A stretch of 64,000 nucleotides of DNA, taken from Bradyrhizobiaceae bacterium. GTDB taxonomy: Bacteria > Pseudomonadota > Alphaproteobacteria > Rhizobiales > Aestuariivirgaceae. The stretch is from the NCBI GenBank assembly GCA_947475225.1, contig CANJMQ010000001.1, positions 1 to 64,000 on the forward strand. The letters are read 5' to 3'. Shown here one piece after another: positions 16,589 through 25,141 of the stretch. The translations under genes were made by a program, and so were the position numbers. Below the pieces are notes generated by a model that ran no database searches, was not told where the DNA came from, and was given only the letters and a program-made list of their open reading frames with translations. The stretch's first letter is position 1; every line of letters begins with the position of its first letter.

Positions 16589-17502
16589 CAAACTGCCTCT
16601 AGGGTGCGACCGCTGAGCCAGCGGTCACCGAAAATCGACAGCAGCACGGCACTGATGATAATGAAGCCGCCAATGAAAGCAGCATGGGCAGGAATTTCAC
16701 CAACACCAAGCCAACTCCAGAACGGATTGAGCACAACATCCATCATGACGAGGAGAGTTAGTGTCACCGCCGGCACTGATTTGGCACCCCTGGCATACCA
16801 GGCCAATGGAACAGAAAGCTGCACCGGCCCCATGAGGGCGAGCAGCAGGACGTCATGTATGTTGACCTGGAAGCCTCCGCCGGAATGGCCGCCAAAAATA
16901 TAACCCAGGACACCCGCCAGGAAAAAAGTAGCAAAGCCGCCAACGCAGATGGCCGGCACCAAGTCAAAGGCACGATAACGCCGCAACATGATCGTCTGGA
17001 AGGAGAATGACAGCGGCACAAGAAGTGCCAGAAGAATTCCGACGATATTGCCGGCCGAGAAACCATCCCATGCAATGATCCCCACGCCGATGACGGCCAT
17101 GATGGCCGCCACCCATGACGCAAGCGAAGGTTTCTCTTGTATGAGCCAGGGGCTGAGCAGGCCGGCGAATATCGGTGACAGCGCACCAATCACCGAGACA
17201 GTGGCAGTACCTGCCAGCGTCAGCGATGTCACGTAGAGTGTCGAGCCTGCAGAGAAGAATCCGGCGACGGTCAAAAGCGCTGGCAGCGGAATCGCGCGGA
17301 ACTTGGCGATGGTCTGCCTGCCATAGACGGCAACCAGATAGGCAAGCAGGAAGACCGACATCCAGAAACCGCGCCAGCAATTGATCTGCCAGCCATCGAG
17401 GCCAGGCATGAAGCGCACAAAGATGCCCGCCAGGCTCCAGCCAACGGTGGCGCCCAGCACGAGCAGAATTCCCGTTCCGTATCCCGGTGTGTCCGTCTGC
17501 AT
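16588..17502 (-). CDS. EamA/DMT-family transporter
   Basis: 304 aa, ten predicted membrane segments. The second half begins near residue 175 and has L-S-V-P-L-A-W-Y-A-R-G-A, a typical EamA repeat sequence. The ATG at 17502 is used because the longer upstream frame gives a soluble, poorly conserved extension; a GTG at 17529 is also possible. It is first in a two-gene transporter operon and starts 84 nt after the terminator stem of the dehydrogenase gene. Confidence 0.8.
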   Translation of the reverse strand: MQTDTPGYGTGILLVLGATVGWSLAGIFVRFMPGLDGWQINCWRGFWMSVFLLAYLVAVYGRQTIAKFRAIPLPALLTVAGFFSAGSTLYVTSLTLAGTATVSVIGALSPIFAGLLSPWLIQEKPSLASWVAAIMAVIGVGIIAWDGFSAGNIVGILLALLVPLSFSFQTIMLRRYRAFDLVPAICVGGFATFFLAGVLGYIFGGHSGGGFQVNIHDVLLLALMGPVQLSVPLAWYARGAKSVPAVTLTLLVMMDVVLNPFWSWLGVGEIPAHAAFIGGFIIISAVLLSIFGDRWLSGRTLEAV

Positions 17503-17584
17503 GGACGTCGACTGATTCGCTCCGTTCACGATCAAGTCTTGCGCGCCGGAGAGCTGTTCCGCAACGCTCGGAAAGGCTCGTTGC

Positions 17585-17614
17585 AGAAAAAAGGCCGGGT
17601 TACTTACCCGGCCT
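17585..17614 (-). terminator. Rho-independent terminator after the dehydrogenase gene
   Basis: On the minus strand a 9-bp stem (AGGCCGGGT with ACCCGGCCT, 17592-17614, 5-nt loop) runs directly into six T residues. It lies 22 nt after the stop of the FAD dehydrogenase gene and separates it from the EamA operon. Confidence 0.88.
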
Positions 17615-17635
17615 GTTGTGTGATTACGCGTTCGG

Positions 17636-20152
17636 TCAGGCGCGAAGTGCCTTGTTCTCCGGATCATAGGGGCTCTCGGGGATCACTGTTGCCTTGAACA
17701 GCTTTCCGAGGATCTTGATCTCAAGCTCGGTTCCAACCGCTGAATGCTCAGGTTTCACCATTCCCAGAGCAAGGGACTTGTTTACGCGGAAGCCATAGCC
17801 ACCGTTGGTGGCGCGGCCGATGAGCTGGCCATTGCGGTAGATCGGTTCAGAGCCACGGGCATCCGAGTCGCCGTCACCAACACCATGTACTTCCATGGTG
17901 ACGAAGTTCCAGCCGAGGCCGTTCTGCCTGGCCTCAACCAACGCGTCACGGCCGATGAACTGGCCCTTGCTCGGATGAACGAAGCGGTCGAGGCCTGACT
18001 CATAGGCATTGTACTCGATCGACAATTCACGCGGCACGAGGCGATAGCTCTTCTCGATCGACAACGACGACATGGCCTTGATGCCATAGGGACGAATGCC
18101 GAATTCCTTGCCGGCCTCCATGAGGAGATCGAACAGTGCAATCTGCTGCTCGATCGGGTGGTGGAACTCCCAGCCGAGTTCGCCGACGAAGTTCACGCGC
18201 AGCGCATGGGCCGTGCAGTGACCAACACTGATCTCCTTGCCGGATAGCCAGGGGAAAGCCTCGTTGGAGAGATCAGCATCCGTGAGCTTCTGCAGCACCT
18301 TGCGCGAATTGGGACCGGCCAGCACCAGAACACCGAAGCGGGTGGTGATGGCATTGAGGCGCACCGAACCATCGCTCGGGCAGAGCTTGCGCAGATAATC
18401 ATGATCATGACGCTCATAGGCGCCGGCAGACACGAGATAAAAGCGGCCCGGTGCCCATTCATAGACGGTGAACTCGGAACGCACGCCACCGCGCGGCGTG
18501 AGCAGATGGCAAAGCGCAATGCGGCCCATCTTCTTCGGGATCTTGTTGGCGAGGATGGACTCGAGCCATTCGCGCGCAGCAGGACCCGAGACTTCCATCT
18601 TGGCGAAGGCTGACATGTCCTGGATGGCGACGTTGCTCATCACGTTGCGGCATTCTTCGCCCACGAAGGGGAAGTAATTGGAGCGGCGGAACGACCATTT
18701 TTCGACGACGCGGCCATCATCGGTCGCCGGCGCATGGTTGTGGTTGGTGAGCACATCGGGGCTCGCCAGTTGTTCCTTGGTAAGCGAATAGCCCTTCGGC
18801 GCAAACCAGCCCGGACGCTCCCAGCCATAGACGGAGCCGAACACGGCACCCAGATCCTTCATGCGGTCATAGACCGGCGTGCGCTTCAGCGGGCGGGCAG
18901 CGGCGCGCTCCTCATCCGGATAGTGCGGCGTAAAGACGTTGGCATAGGCTTCCTCGTTCTTGGTCTTGAGGTAGCCGCGCGTCGCATAGGGGCCGAAACG
19001 GCGCGGGTCGACACCCATCATGTCAATCGAGGGTTCGCCCTCGACGATCCATTCGGCCAGCTGCCACCCCGCACCACCCGAGGCCGTAACGCCGAAAGAG
19101 TGGCCTTCGTTCAGCCAGAAATTCTTCTTGTCCCAGGCGGGTCCGATGATCGGCGAACCGTCGGGCGTATATGCGATGGCACCATTGTAGACCTTCTTGA
19201 TACCCACTTCGCCAAAGGCCGGAACGCGGGCGATGGCCGTCTCAATGTGGGGTGCCAGGCGGTCGAGGTCTTCCTGGAAGAGCTCGTACTCGCTCTGGTC
19301 CGAGGGCGCATCCATGTAGCAGCAGGGCGCACCGTGCTCATAGGGGCCGAGCAGCAGGCCGCCATTCTCCTCGCGCATATACCATGATGAATCGGCCTCG
19401 CGCAGCACGCCCATCTCGGGCAGGCCCTTGGCCTGGCGCTCACGGATGAGCGGATGCGGCTCGGTGACGATGTACTGGTGCTCGACGGGGATCACCGGAA
19501 CATCAAGGCCGACCATCGCGCCGGTCTTGCGGGCGAAGTTACCAGTCGCAGAGACCACGTGTTCGCAGGTGATGTCGCCCTGGTCGGTCTTCACGATCCA
19601 TTCGCCATTGTGCTTCTGTTCGATGCCGGTGACCGTGGTGTTGCGATAGATCTCGGCACCGCGCGAGCGCGCGCCCTTCGCCATGGCCTGTGTCAGGTCA
19701 GCCGGCTGGATATAGCCGTCATCGGGGTGCTGGATGGCTCCGAGCAGACCGTCCGTCTCGCACAGCGGCCAGATTTCCTTCAGCTGGGCGGGCGTAAGCA
19801 TGTTCACCTTGACGCCGATGGTCTCGGCAACACCAGCGTAATACATGAACTCGTCCCAGCGGTCCTTGGTGCGGGCGAGGCGGATGTTCGATACCTTCTT
19901 GAAACCGACATGCTGACCCGTTTCGGCCTCCAGAGAGTCATAGAGCTTGACGGAGTATTTGTGGATCTGGCCCACCGAGTAGGAGAGATTGAACAGCGGC
20001 AGGAGGCCGGCGGCATGCCACGTCGAACCGGAGGTAAGTTCCTTTCGTTCGATCAATACGACGTCGGTCCAGCCCTTCTTGGCCAGATGGTAGAGCGTAC
20101 CGACGCCGACCACGCCACCACCGATGACGACCACGCGCGCATGTGTTTTCAT
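17636..20152 (-). CDS. FAD-dependent dimethylglycine/sarcosine dehydrogenase-like protein
   Basis: 838 aa. The N-terminal FAD domain has V-V-V-I-G-G-G-V-V-G at about 7-16 and W-H-A-A-G-L, where related enzymes attach flavin to histidine. The C-terminal 450 residues are a folate-binding GcvT-like aminomethyltransferase domain (W-L-E-S-I-L-A-N-K-I-P, G-E-L-G-W-E-F-H). The family oxidatively demethylates dimethylglycine or sarcosine and passes the one-carbon unit to tetrahydrofolate. The ATG at 20152 follows AGGGA by 10 nt and opens with M-K-T-H-A-R-V-V-V. Exact substrate is not decided by sequence. Confidence 0.87.
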   Translation of the reverse strand: MKTHARVVVIGGGVVGVGTLYHLAKKGWTDVVLIERKELTSGSTWHAAGLLPLFNLSYSVGQIHKYSVKLYDSLEAETGQHVGFKKVSNIRLARTKDRWDEFMYYAGVAETIGVKVNMLTPAQLKEIWPLCETDGLLGAIQHPDDGYIQPADLTQAMAKGARSRGAEIYRNTTVTGIEQKHNGEWIVKTDQGDITCEHVVSATGNFARKTGAMVGLDVPVIPVEHQYIVTEPHPLIRERQAKGLPEMGVLREADSSWYMREENGGLLLGPYEHGAPCCYMDAPSDQSEYELFQEDLDRLAPHIETAIARVPAFGEVGIKKVYNGAIAYTPDGSPIIGPAWDKKNFWLNEGHSFGVTASGGAGWQLAEWIVEGEPSIDMMGVDPRRFGPYATRGYLKTKNEEAYANVFTPHYPDEERAAARPLKRTPVYDRMKDLGAVFGSVYGWERPGWFAPKGYSLTKEQLASPDVLTNHNHAPATDDGRVVEKWSFRRSNYFPFVGEECRNVMSNVAIQDMSAFAKMEVSGPAAREWLESILANKIPKKMGRIALCHLLTPRGGVRSEFTVYEWAPGRFYLVSAGAYERHDHDYLRKLCPSDGSVRLNAITTRFGVLVLAGPNSRKVLQKLTDADLSNEAFPWLSGKEISVGHCTAHALRVNFVGELGWEFHHPIEQQIALFDLLMEAGKEFGIRPYGIKAMSSLSIEKSYRLVPRELSIEYNAYESGLDRFVHPSKGQFIGRDALVEARQNGLGWNFVTMEVHGVGDGDSDARGSEPIYRNGQLIGRATNGGYGFRVNKSLALGMVKPEHSAVGTELEIKILGKLFKATVIPESPYDPENKALRA

Positions 20153-20254
20153 ATGGGCAAATCCCTGAAAGAACCCCGTTGAATTGAGCGCACAATAGTG
20201 AGCCCTATTCAACAGTCGTGAGGTGGAACGACGGGGGCAGGCCGGATTCCGACA

Positions 20255-20791
20255 CTAACCGGCAAATCCACCCGACTTCAGGAAGTCCAGCTCCTCCGGC
20301 GTGGACACGCGGCCGAGAACCGGATTGCGGTGGGGAAAGCGCCCGAAGCGGAGAATGATATCGAGGTGGATCTTGGCCGAATAGGCCAGGTCCTGCTGAC
20401 CCATGGTCTGGAACAGGGATACGCCGCGGTGCTGGGCATCGAGGTCCTCGGCGTGTTCAAAAGGCATGATCAGCCAGCGCGCCCGGGGAGCGGGGAGCTT
20501 CTGGTGGAATCCCTGGCTGATCCACTGTTTCGCAAGGCGCAGCGCCTTGGCATCTGCAGCAAAGGCCAGCGGGCTGCCGCGGTGGATATTGCGCGATATC
20601 TGGTCGAGCAGGATGATGAGACCCAGCGCCCCCTCCGGCGTCTTGTCGCAATGATCGAGTGCCCCCTCCCGCGCTGCTGCCAGAAGATCTCCGAAACGCA
20701 CCTTTAGCGCGCCGTCGAAGGCGGCATCCTTCAAGAACCAACGGCCCGGCCCGGCCTGTTCCCAGAAATCGGTCACATCCAAAGGCGTCAT
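20255..20791 (-). CDS. DUF924 family protein
   Basis: 178 aa, all helical. Seen are the family features W-E-Q-A-G-P-G-R-W-F near residue 9-18, L-L-D-Q-I-S-R-N near 58-65, and M-P-F-E-H-A-E-D near 109-116. DUF924 proteins are related to tetratricopeptide-like folds and have no settled function. Its ATG overlaps the mobB stop (ATGA), so it is the last gene of the MOSC–mobA–mobB operon, which suggests but does not prove a link to cofactor metabolism. Confidence 0.85.
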   Translation of the reverse strand: MTPLDVTDFWEQAGPGRWFLKDAAFDGALKVRFGDLLAAAREGALDHCDKTPEGALGLIILLDQISRNIHRGSPLAFAADAKALRLAKQWISQGFHQKLPAPRARWLIMPFEHAEDLDAQHRGVSLFQTMGQQDLAYSAKIHLDIILRFGRFPHRNPVLGRVSTPEELDFLKSGGFAG

Positions 20792-21288
20792 GTGAGCTTC
20801 ATGTGCTCTTCGATGAAACTGGCGAGGGCTGTTACGTCATCGCGGTCAAAAACCGGAACTGGCGCATCCTGCAGGGGCCCGTTCGCAGCTATGGCGACGA
20901 CCGTCGGGTCTTCCCCCGCAAGTTTTGGATGCAGGAGATCAAGATTGCGGACCTCGATCTTGTCATGCGTGTCGCGCTTGTAGCCTTCGACGAGCACCAG
21001 ATCACAGGGCGCGAGCTTGGCAAGGATATCCTCCAGCGTCGGCTCTGCCTCTTCGCGGGCTTCATGTATGATGGCCCAGCGATGGCGCGACACCACGGCG
21101 ACCTCAGAGGCGCCCGCCTTGCGATGGCGAAAGCTGTCGCGCCCCTCATGATCGATATCGAAGGAATGATGCGCATGCTTGACCGTCGAGATGCGGTGGC
21201 CGCGCCGCGTGAGCTCGGTAACAAGCTTCTCGACCAGCGTGGTCTTGCCCGCATTCTTGAATCCGGCAACGCCGATGACCTTTTTCAT
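20788..21288 (-). CDS. mobB: Molybdopterin-guanine dinucleotide biosynthesis adaptor MobB
   Basis: 166 aa. The GTP-binding P-loop G-F-K-N-A-G-K-T-T is at 9-17, followed by the family's G-H-R-I-S-T-V-K-H-A-H-H-S-F-D segment with the histidine cluster. MobB assists MobA in attaching GMP to molybdopterin. It overlaps mobA upstream and DUF924 downstream by ATGA junctions. Confidence 0.92.
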   Translation of the reverse strand: MKKVIGVAGFKNAGKTTLVEKLVTELTRRGHRISTVKHAHHSFDIDHEGRDSFRHRKAGASEVAVVSRHRWAIIHEAREEAEPTLEDILAKLAPCDLVLVEGYKRDTHDKIEVRNLDLLHPKLAGEDPTVVAIAANGPLQDAPVPVFDRDDVTALASFIEEHMKLT

Positions 21289-21878
21289 AGGCTGAACTCT
21301 GCCGCAATCCGCTCAGCCTCCGCAAGCTCCTGCGGTGTGTTGACGTTGAAAAATGGATCATATGGCTCGGCAGGCCATTCCACCACTGCAGCGCCGCACA
21401 GCCGTACCCAATCCTGAAGGCGCGGCGTGCGAGGCTCACTCAATGCTCGCTCAATCTCGGGGAGTAATTCATGGGACCATAACCCGGTCAGATAATGCTG
21501 CTGCCCGCAAGATGCGGCAATTGCCGCTGGGCGTTGTCCACCCAGAAGACGTTTTAGCAGATCGCGGGGAAGGAATGGTGCATCGGAAGGCGCAGTCAGC
21601 ACTGCATCAAAGCCGTTTTCCCGCGCATGGTTCAGCGCAGCATGAACGCCCGCCAGTGGTGTCGCAATATCCGTTCGAATATCCGGGATAACGGAAAGTC
21701 CCATATCGTGGAAGCGATTGACATCCCCGCTGGCATTGAGAACGACGGCTGCAGATTGGTATCGCAAACAGGAAGCCACTCGGTCCAGGATTGTCTGCCC
21801 ACGGATCAGTTCAAAAGCCTTTTCACGACCCATGCGGGACGATCGTCCGCCTGCCACGATGACGGCACAGATCTTCAT
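21285..21878 (-). CDS. mobA: Molybdenum cofactor guanylyltransferase MobA
   Basis: 197 aa. The nucleotide-binding signature A-G-G-R-S-S-R-M-G-x2-K-A is near 9-21, and the magnesium site T-A-P-S-D-A-P-F near 95-102 follows. MobA transfers GMP from GTP to molybdopterin to give the MGD cofactor of DMSO-reductase-type enzymes. The ATG at 21878 overlaps the stop of the MOSC gene; a much longer upstream frame lies antiparallel to no gene but inside the MOSC coding region and is rejected. Confidence 0.9.
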   Translation of the reverse strand: MKICAVIVAGGRSSRMGREKAFELIRGQTILDRVASCLRYQSAAVVLNASGDVNRFHDMGLSVIPDIRTDIATPLAGVHAALNHARENGFDAVLTAPSDAPFLPRDLLKRLLGGQRPAAIAASCGQQHYLTGLWSHELLPEIERALSEPRTPRLQDWVRLCGAAVVEWPAEPYDPFFNVNTPQELAEAERIAAEFSL

Positions 21879-22504
21879 GCGTGCCCATAGATCCGCTGCG
21901 GGGGGACCCAGACCGTGACTGCGTCGCCGGTGCGGACAACACCTTCCGCTTCGACCCAGCCCACCACGCCGCGCTTGTGCATGGCGGCCGCCACGAAACC
22001 CTTCTTCTGTTCCGGGTGATGCCTGGCGATGATGTCTGCCGGATAGCGGCAGGGATGATTCTCGGCGTCGACCACGATCATTGCACCTGATGGAAACTGC
22101 AGCCGTGCCGAGGGCGGCAGCATGGTGAGTTCGGGGATACCGCTCAGCAGCATGTTGGCGCCCACCCATTCGGGCTTCACGTCAGGAATACCCATGATCC
22201 CCGCCACGGCTGCGAGTTCTTCCGCCGAGAGGATGGACAACTGCCGTGAATTCCGGACCTCAGTGTTGCGTTTGTATTGCTTGAGCATGCGGCTGTCCGA
22301 CTTGCGGGTGATACCACCATGGCAATCGCCCTCCATGCCAGAAAACAGCAGCCGTGCCTCCGCAACTCCCTGCTTCTCAAGGCCACCGTCGCGGTCCGGA
22401 TTTGCGAGGAGCAGTTCCACCCTGCCCGCCAAGCCGAGTTTGGTAAGAAGTTCCGGCAAGCCTGTATCTCCCTCTGCTGCAATGCTAACGTCTAGCCCCA
22501 GCAT
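21875..22504 (-). CDS. MOSC-domain protein
   Basis: 209 aa. MOSC domains carry molybdenum-cofactor sulfurase-type activity or bind such cofactors. Present are the acidic-His motif G-M-E-G-D-C-H-G-G near 56-64, W-V-G-A-N near 113-117 and N-H-P-C-R near 149-153, whose cysteine is the conserved MOSC residue. It is first in the operon with mobA, mobB and DUF924, so it probably acts in molybdenum cofactor metabolism. Its start codon overlaps that of tusA on the other strand (CATG at 22502-22505), so a later start near residue 24-28 remains possible. Confidence 0.85.
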   Translation of the reverse strand: MLGLDVSIAAEGDTGLPELLTKLGLAGRVELLLANPDRDGGLEKQGVAEARLLFSGMEGDCHGGITRKSDSRMLKQYKRNTEVRNSRQLSILSAEELAAVAGIMGIPDVKPEWVGANMLLSGIPELTMLPPSARLQFPSGAMIVVDAENHPCRYPADIIARHHPEQKKGFVAAAMHKRGVVGWVEAEGVVRTGDAVTVWVPPQRIYGHA

Positions 22505-22739
22505 GACCGAAAATCATTCCGAAAACACCCTCGACCTGTCAGGCCTGCTCTGCCCGCTACCCGTGCTGAAGGCCCGCAAGCGCCTGGAGGCCATGGCCCC
22601 TGGAACTGTTCTCAAGGTCATTGCCACAGACCCCATGTCCGCAATAGACATGCCCCACTTCTGCAACGAGCAGGGTCACATGCTGCTGGACCAGCAGCAG
22701 GATGGCCCTGCCCTCATCTTCAGGATCAGACGCAAATGA
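22503..22739 (+). CDS. tusA: Sulfur carrier protein, TusA/SirA family
   Basis: 78 aa. The hallmark C-P-L-P-V-L-K-A-R motif is at 18-26 (L-D-L-S-G-L-L-C-P-L-P), and the second conserved block, V-I-A-T-D-P, is near 39-44. TusA-like proteins carry persulfide sulfur for tRNA thiolation or molybdenum cofactor use. The neighbouring MOSC–mob operon makes the cofactor role plausible. Its stop overlaps the start of the next gene (ATGA). Confidence 0.88.
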   Translation: MTENHSENTLDLSGLLCPLPVLKARKRLEAMAPGTVLKVIATDPMSAIDMPHFCNEQGHMLLDQQQDGPALIFRIRRK

Positions 22740-23614
22740 GCTTCGATTTCGGCGCATTCAACAACTGGGGCAGCCTCAGGAAGGTGGCGATCCGTGATGT
22801 CGACCAGGCCTTCATCAGTGACGCCAAGATCGACGCCGAGTGGCGGGACCTGAACTTCCATTCCCGCCCCGACCTCGCCAACGCCCGCAAGGAATACAAG
22901 GTTGTGGAAGATATTCTCGCCGCAACCGGCGCCGAGGTCATCAAGCTTCCCGCCGCCCTGGGACTGACGCTCGATTCGATCTATACGCATGACGCGCTGA
23001 TTGTGACGCCCCGCGGCCTCGTGAAGCCACGCATGGGAAAACCACAACGCCGTCACGAATCCGAGGTGAATGGCGGAGCCCTTGAATCCCTTGGCTTCCC
23101 GGTCGCCGGCGAAATCACCGGAGAAGGCAAGGTGGAAGGCGGGGACCTTGTCTGGATCGACCGCTACACGCTGCTTGCCGGTGTCGGTTACCGTACCAAT
23201 CTGGAGGGCTTGCGACAGCTCGGTGAACTGGCAGGATCGGACGTCGAGATCCTGTGGTTCGACATGCCGCACTACAAGGGTCGCTCGGACGTGTTCCACC
23301 TCATGTCTTGCCTCTCCCCCCTCGACCATGATCTTGCGGTTGTCTACCCCCCGCTGATGGCCGCCCGGCAGGTCGAGTTCTTGGAATCGCGTGGCATCAA
23401 ATTCGTGGAAGTTCCAGCCGAGGAATTCGACACCATGGGCTGCAACGTGCTGGCCCTGGGGCCTCGCCATGCCCTGATGGTCGAGGGCAATCCCGAAACC
23501 GAACGCCGCATGAAGGCGGCGGGCGTCAAGGTGGACGTGATCAAGGGGTACGACATCTGCCGCAAGGGGGAAGGTGGCCCCACATGCATGACAAGGCCAC
23601 TGGTTCGCGGCTGA
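22736..23614 (+). CDS. Dimethylarginine dimethylaminohydrolase-like amidinotransferase-fold protein
   Basis: 292 aa. The five-bladed GME-superfamily fold is indicated by repeated beta-turn blocks. Catalytic-type residues are visible as E-G-G-D near 132-135, a central H in the P-H-Y-K segment, and the nucleophile-type cysteine in G-G-P-T-C-M-T-R near the C-terminus. Members hydrolyse arginine derivatives such as methylarginines to citrulline. It overlaps tusA by ATGA; the functional link between the two is unknown. Confidence 0.85.
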   Translation: MSFDFGAFNNWGSLRKVAIRDVDQAFISDAKIDAEWRDLNFHSRPDLANARKEYKVVEDILAATGAEVIKLPAALGLTLDSIYTHDALIVTPRGLVKPRMGKPQRRHESEVNGGALESLGFPVAGEITGEGKVEGGDLVWIDRYTLLAGVGYRTNLEGLRQLGELAGSDVEILWFDMPHYKGRSDVFHLMSCLSPLDHDLAVVYPPLMAARQVEFLESRGIKFVEVPAEEFDTMGCNVLALGPRHALMVEGNPETERRMKAAGVKVDVIKGYDICRKGEGGPTCMTRPLVRG

Positions 23615-23623
23615 CGGCAGAAT

Positions 23624-23649
23624 AAATGGCCGGGCATTCCCGGCCATTT
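23624..23649. terminator. Bidirectional hairpin terminator
   Basis: AAATGGCCGGG (23624-23634) pairs with CCCGGCCATTT (23639-23649) across a 4-nt loop, an 11-bp GC-rich stem lying between the convergent DDAH-like and ArsC-like genes. Its A and T flanks serve as weak T tracts in both directions. Confidence 0.75.
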
Positions 23650-23653
23650 CTCG

Positions 23654-24004
23654 CTAGGCAAGCAACTCCTGGATCTTCTTCGAGAAGCCCACCGTCACGC
23701 TGCCGTCCTTGTGCTCGATGAGCGGGCGGCGGATGAGTGAGGCGTTCTCCACCGCCAGCGCCACGGCCTTGGCTTCGGTGAGATTGGCCGTCTTCTCCGG
23801 CGGCAGGCCGCGCCAGGTGTAGCCGGCCCTGTTGATCATCTTCTCCCAACCCCCCAATGCCTTGGACCACTTGGCGACCTGGTCCTTGGTGACAGGGTTG
23901 TCTTTCACATCGGAGAAGCTGTGCCTGATCTTGTGCTCATCGAGCCAGTCGATGGCCTTCTGGCAGGTGGAGCACTTGGAAAGTCCGTAGAGCTTGAGGG
24001 TCAT
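23654..24004 (-). CDS. ArsC/Spx-like thioredoxin-fold protein (YffB type)
   Basis: 116 aa. The N-terminal C-S-T-C redox motif is at residues 11-14, followed by Q-K-A-I-D-W-L-D. The length and the L-I-R-R-P-L motif near 90 match the ArsC-like family (YffB subgroup), whose members use glutathione or thioredoxin-like chemistry and need not reduce arsenate. It follows the CobW gene by 8 nt on the same strand and may be cotranscribed. Confidence 0.85.
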   Translation of the reverse strand: MTLKLYGLSKCSTCQKAIDWLDEHKIRHSFSDVKDNPVTKDQVAKWSKALGGWEKMINRAGYTWRGLPPEKTANLTEAKAVALAVENASLIRRPLIEHKDGSVTVGFSKKIQELLA

Positions 24005-24012
24005 GGCGCCGT

Positions 24013-25137
24013 TTACCTGTTGAGCGAGAGGGTTTTGTCGGTGAAAGCCTCTGCCCCGCCGGTGATCTGGTCGGTGAAGGCGCGGAACAGACCCTCGATC
24101 ATCGGCTTCTCGATGTCCTTGACGATGAACACGAGACGGGTCCGCTCATCCTTGTCCGGCCAGGCGGGAAGCCTCACTGGTGGGTGGAATACGTGCTGTA
24201 CACCGTGCAGGACCACCGGGCGAGTGGGATCATCCGATACCTTCACGATGCCTTTCATGCGCAGCATGTTGGCACCGTGATAGGATTTCAGGAGCTCCAG
24301 GAAGAGTTCCAGCCCCTGTGGGCTGATGGCATTGACCTCGCTGAAGCTGAAGGCGCGGATGTGTTCATCGTGACGCGACACATCGTGATGGTGGTGATCA
24401 TGGTCGTGGGCATGTGCCTGCTTGTTGCGCCGCCCGCGCTTTTCGCCCGTTTCATAGGCCTCGGCAGCAAGCCAGGTCTGGACATCCACCGTCTTGGTCC
24501 TGGGGTCGAACAGACCCATGGTGAACAGCCGCTCGGCAGTTGCCTCATCGCGGTGCGTGGTCAGGAGGCGCGCCGCAGGATTGAGCTTGCGCAGGCGTGC
24601 TATGATGGCGAAGAGCATGTCCTCGCCCTCGCGACCGACCAGCAGGTCCACCTTGGTCAGCACGATCCGATCCGCCACCGCCACCTGTTTCACGGCCTCC
24701 GGGTGGGCATCAAGCGTCGCCATGCCGTTGAAGGCATCAACCACGGTGATGACGCCCTCGAGGCGGCAGGTGGCCAGCAACCCGGGTTCGCTCATAACCG
24801 AATGCAGAACAGGAGCCGGATCGGCCAGGCCTGTCGTCTCGATGACAATCCGGTTGAAGGCCTTGATTTCGCCGCGGCCACGGCGCGCCAGCAGGTCATG
24901 GATGGTATCAATCAGGTCGCCTCGGATGGTGCAGCACAGGCAACCGGACGCCAGTTCAATGACGTTTTCGTCCGACCGTTCGACCAGCAGGTGATCAATA
25001 CCGACGTCGCCAAACTCGTTGATGATCACGGCGGCGTCCGACAGGAACGGGTCCTTCAGCAGGAAGTTCAGCAGGGTGGTCTTGCCGGCTCCGAGGAAGC
25101 CAGTGAGGATCGCGACAGGAATGGGAGTATTGGCCAT
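24013..25137 (-). CDS. CobW/COG0523 family GTPase, putative metal chaperone
   Basis: 374 aa. The P-loop G-F-L-G-A-G-K-T-T is at 13-21, the metal-binding G-C-L-C-C at about 65-69, and the switch region E-T-T-G-L-A-D-P near 98-105. A histidine-rich stretch (D-H-D-H-H-H-H-D near 242-249) probably binds zinc or cobalt. The C-terminal CobW domain is complete. The ATG at 25137 is used because the upstream frame extension is unlike the family. The partner enzyme is not visible. It begins 4 nt after the EamA gene stop. Confidence 0.88.
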   Translation of the reverse strand: MANTPIPVAILTGFLGAGKTTLLNFLLKDPFLSDAAVIINEFGDVGIDHLLVERSDENVIELASGCLCCTIRGDLIDTIHDLLARRGRGEIKAFNRIVIETTGLADPAPVLHSVMSEPGLLATCRLEGVITVVDAFNGMATLDAHPEAVKQVAVADRIVLTKVDLLVGREGEDMLFAIIARLRKLNPAARLLTTHRDEATAERLFTMGLFDPRTKTVDVQTWLAAEAYETGEKRGRRNKQAHAHDHDHHHHDVSRHDEHIRAFSFSEVNAISPQGLELFLELLKSYHGANMLRMKGIVKVSDDPTRPVVLHGVQHVFHPPVRLPAWPDKDERTRLVFIVKDIEKPMIEGLFRAFTDQITGGAEAFTDKTLSLNR

Positions 25138-25141
25138 GACG

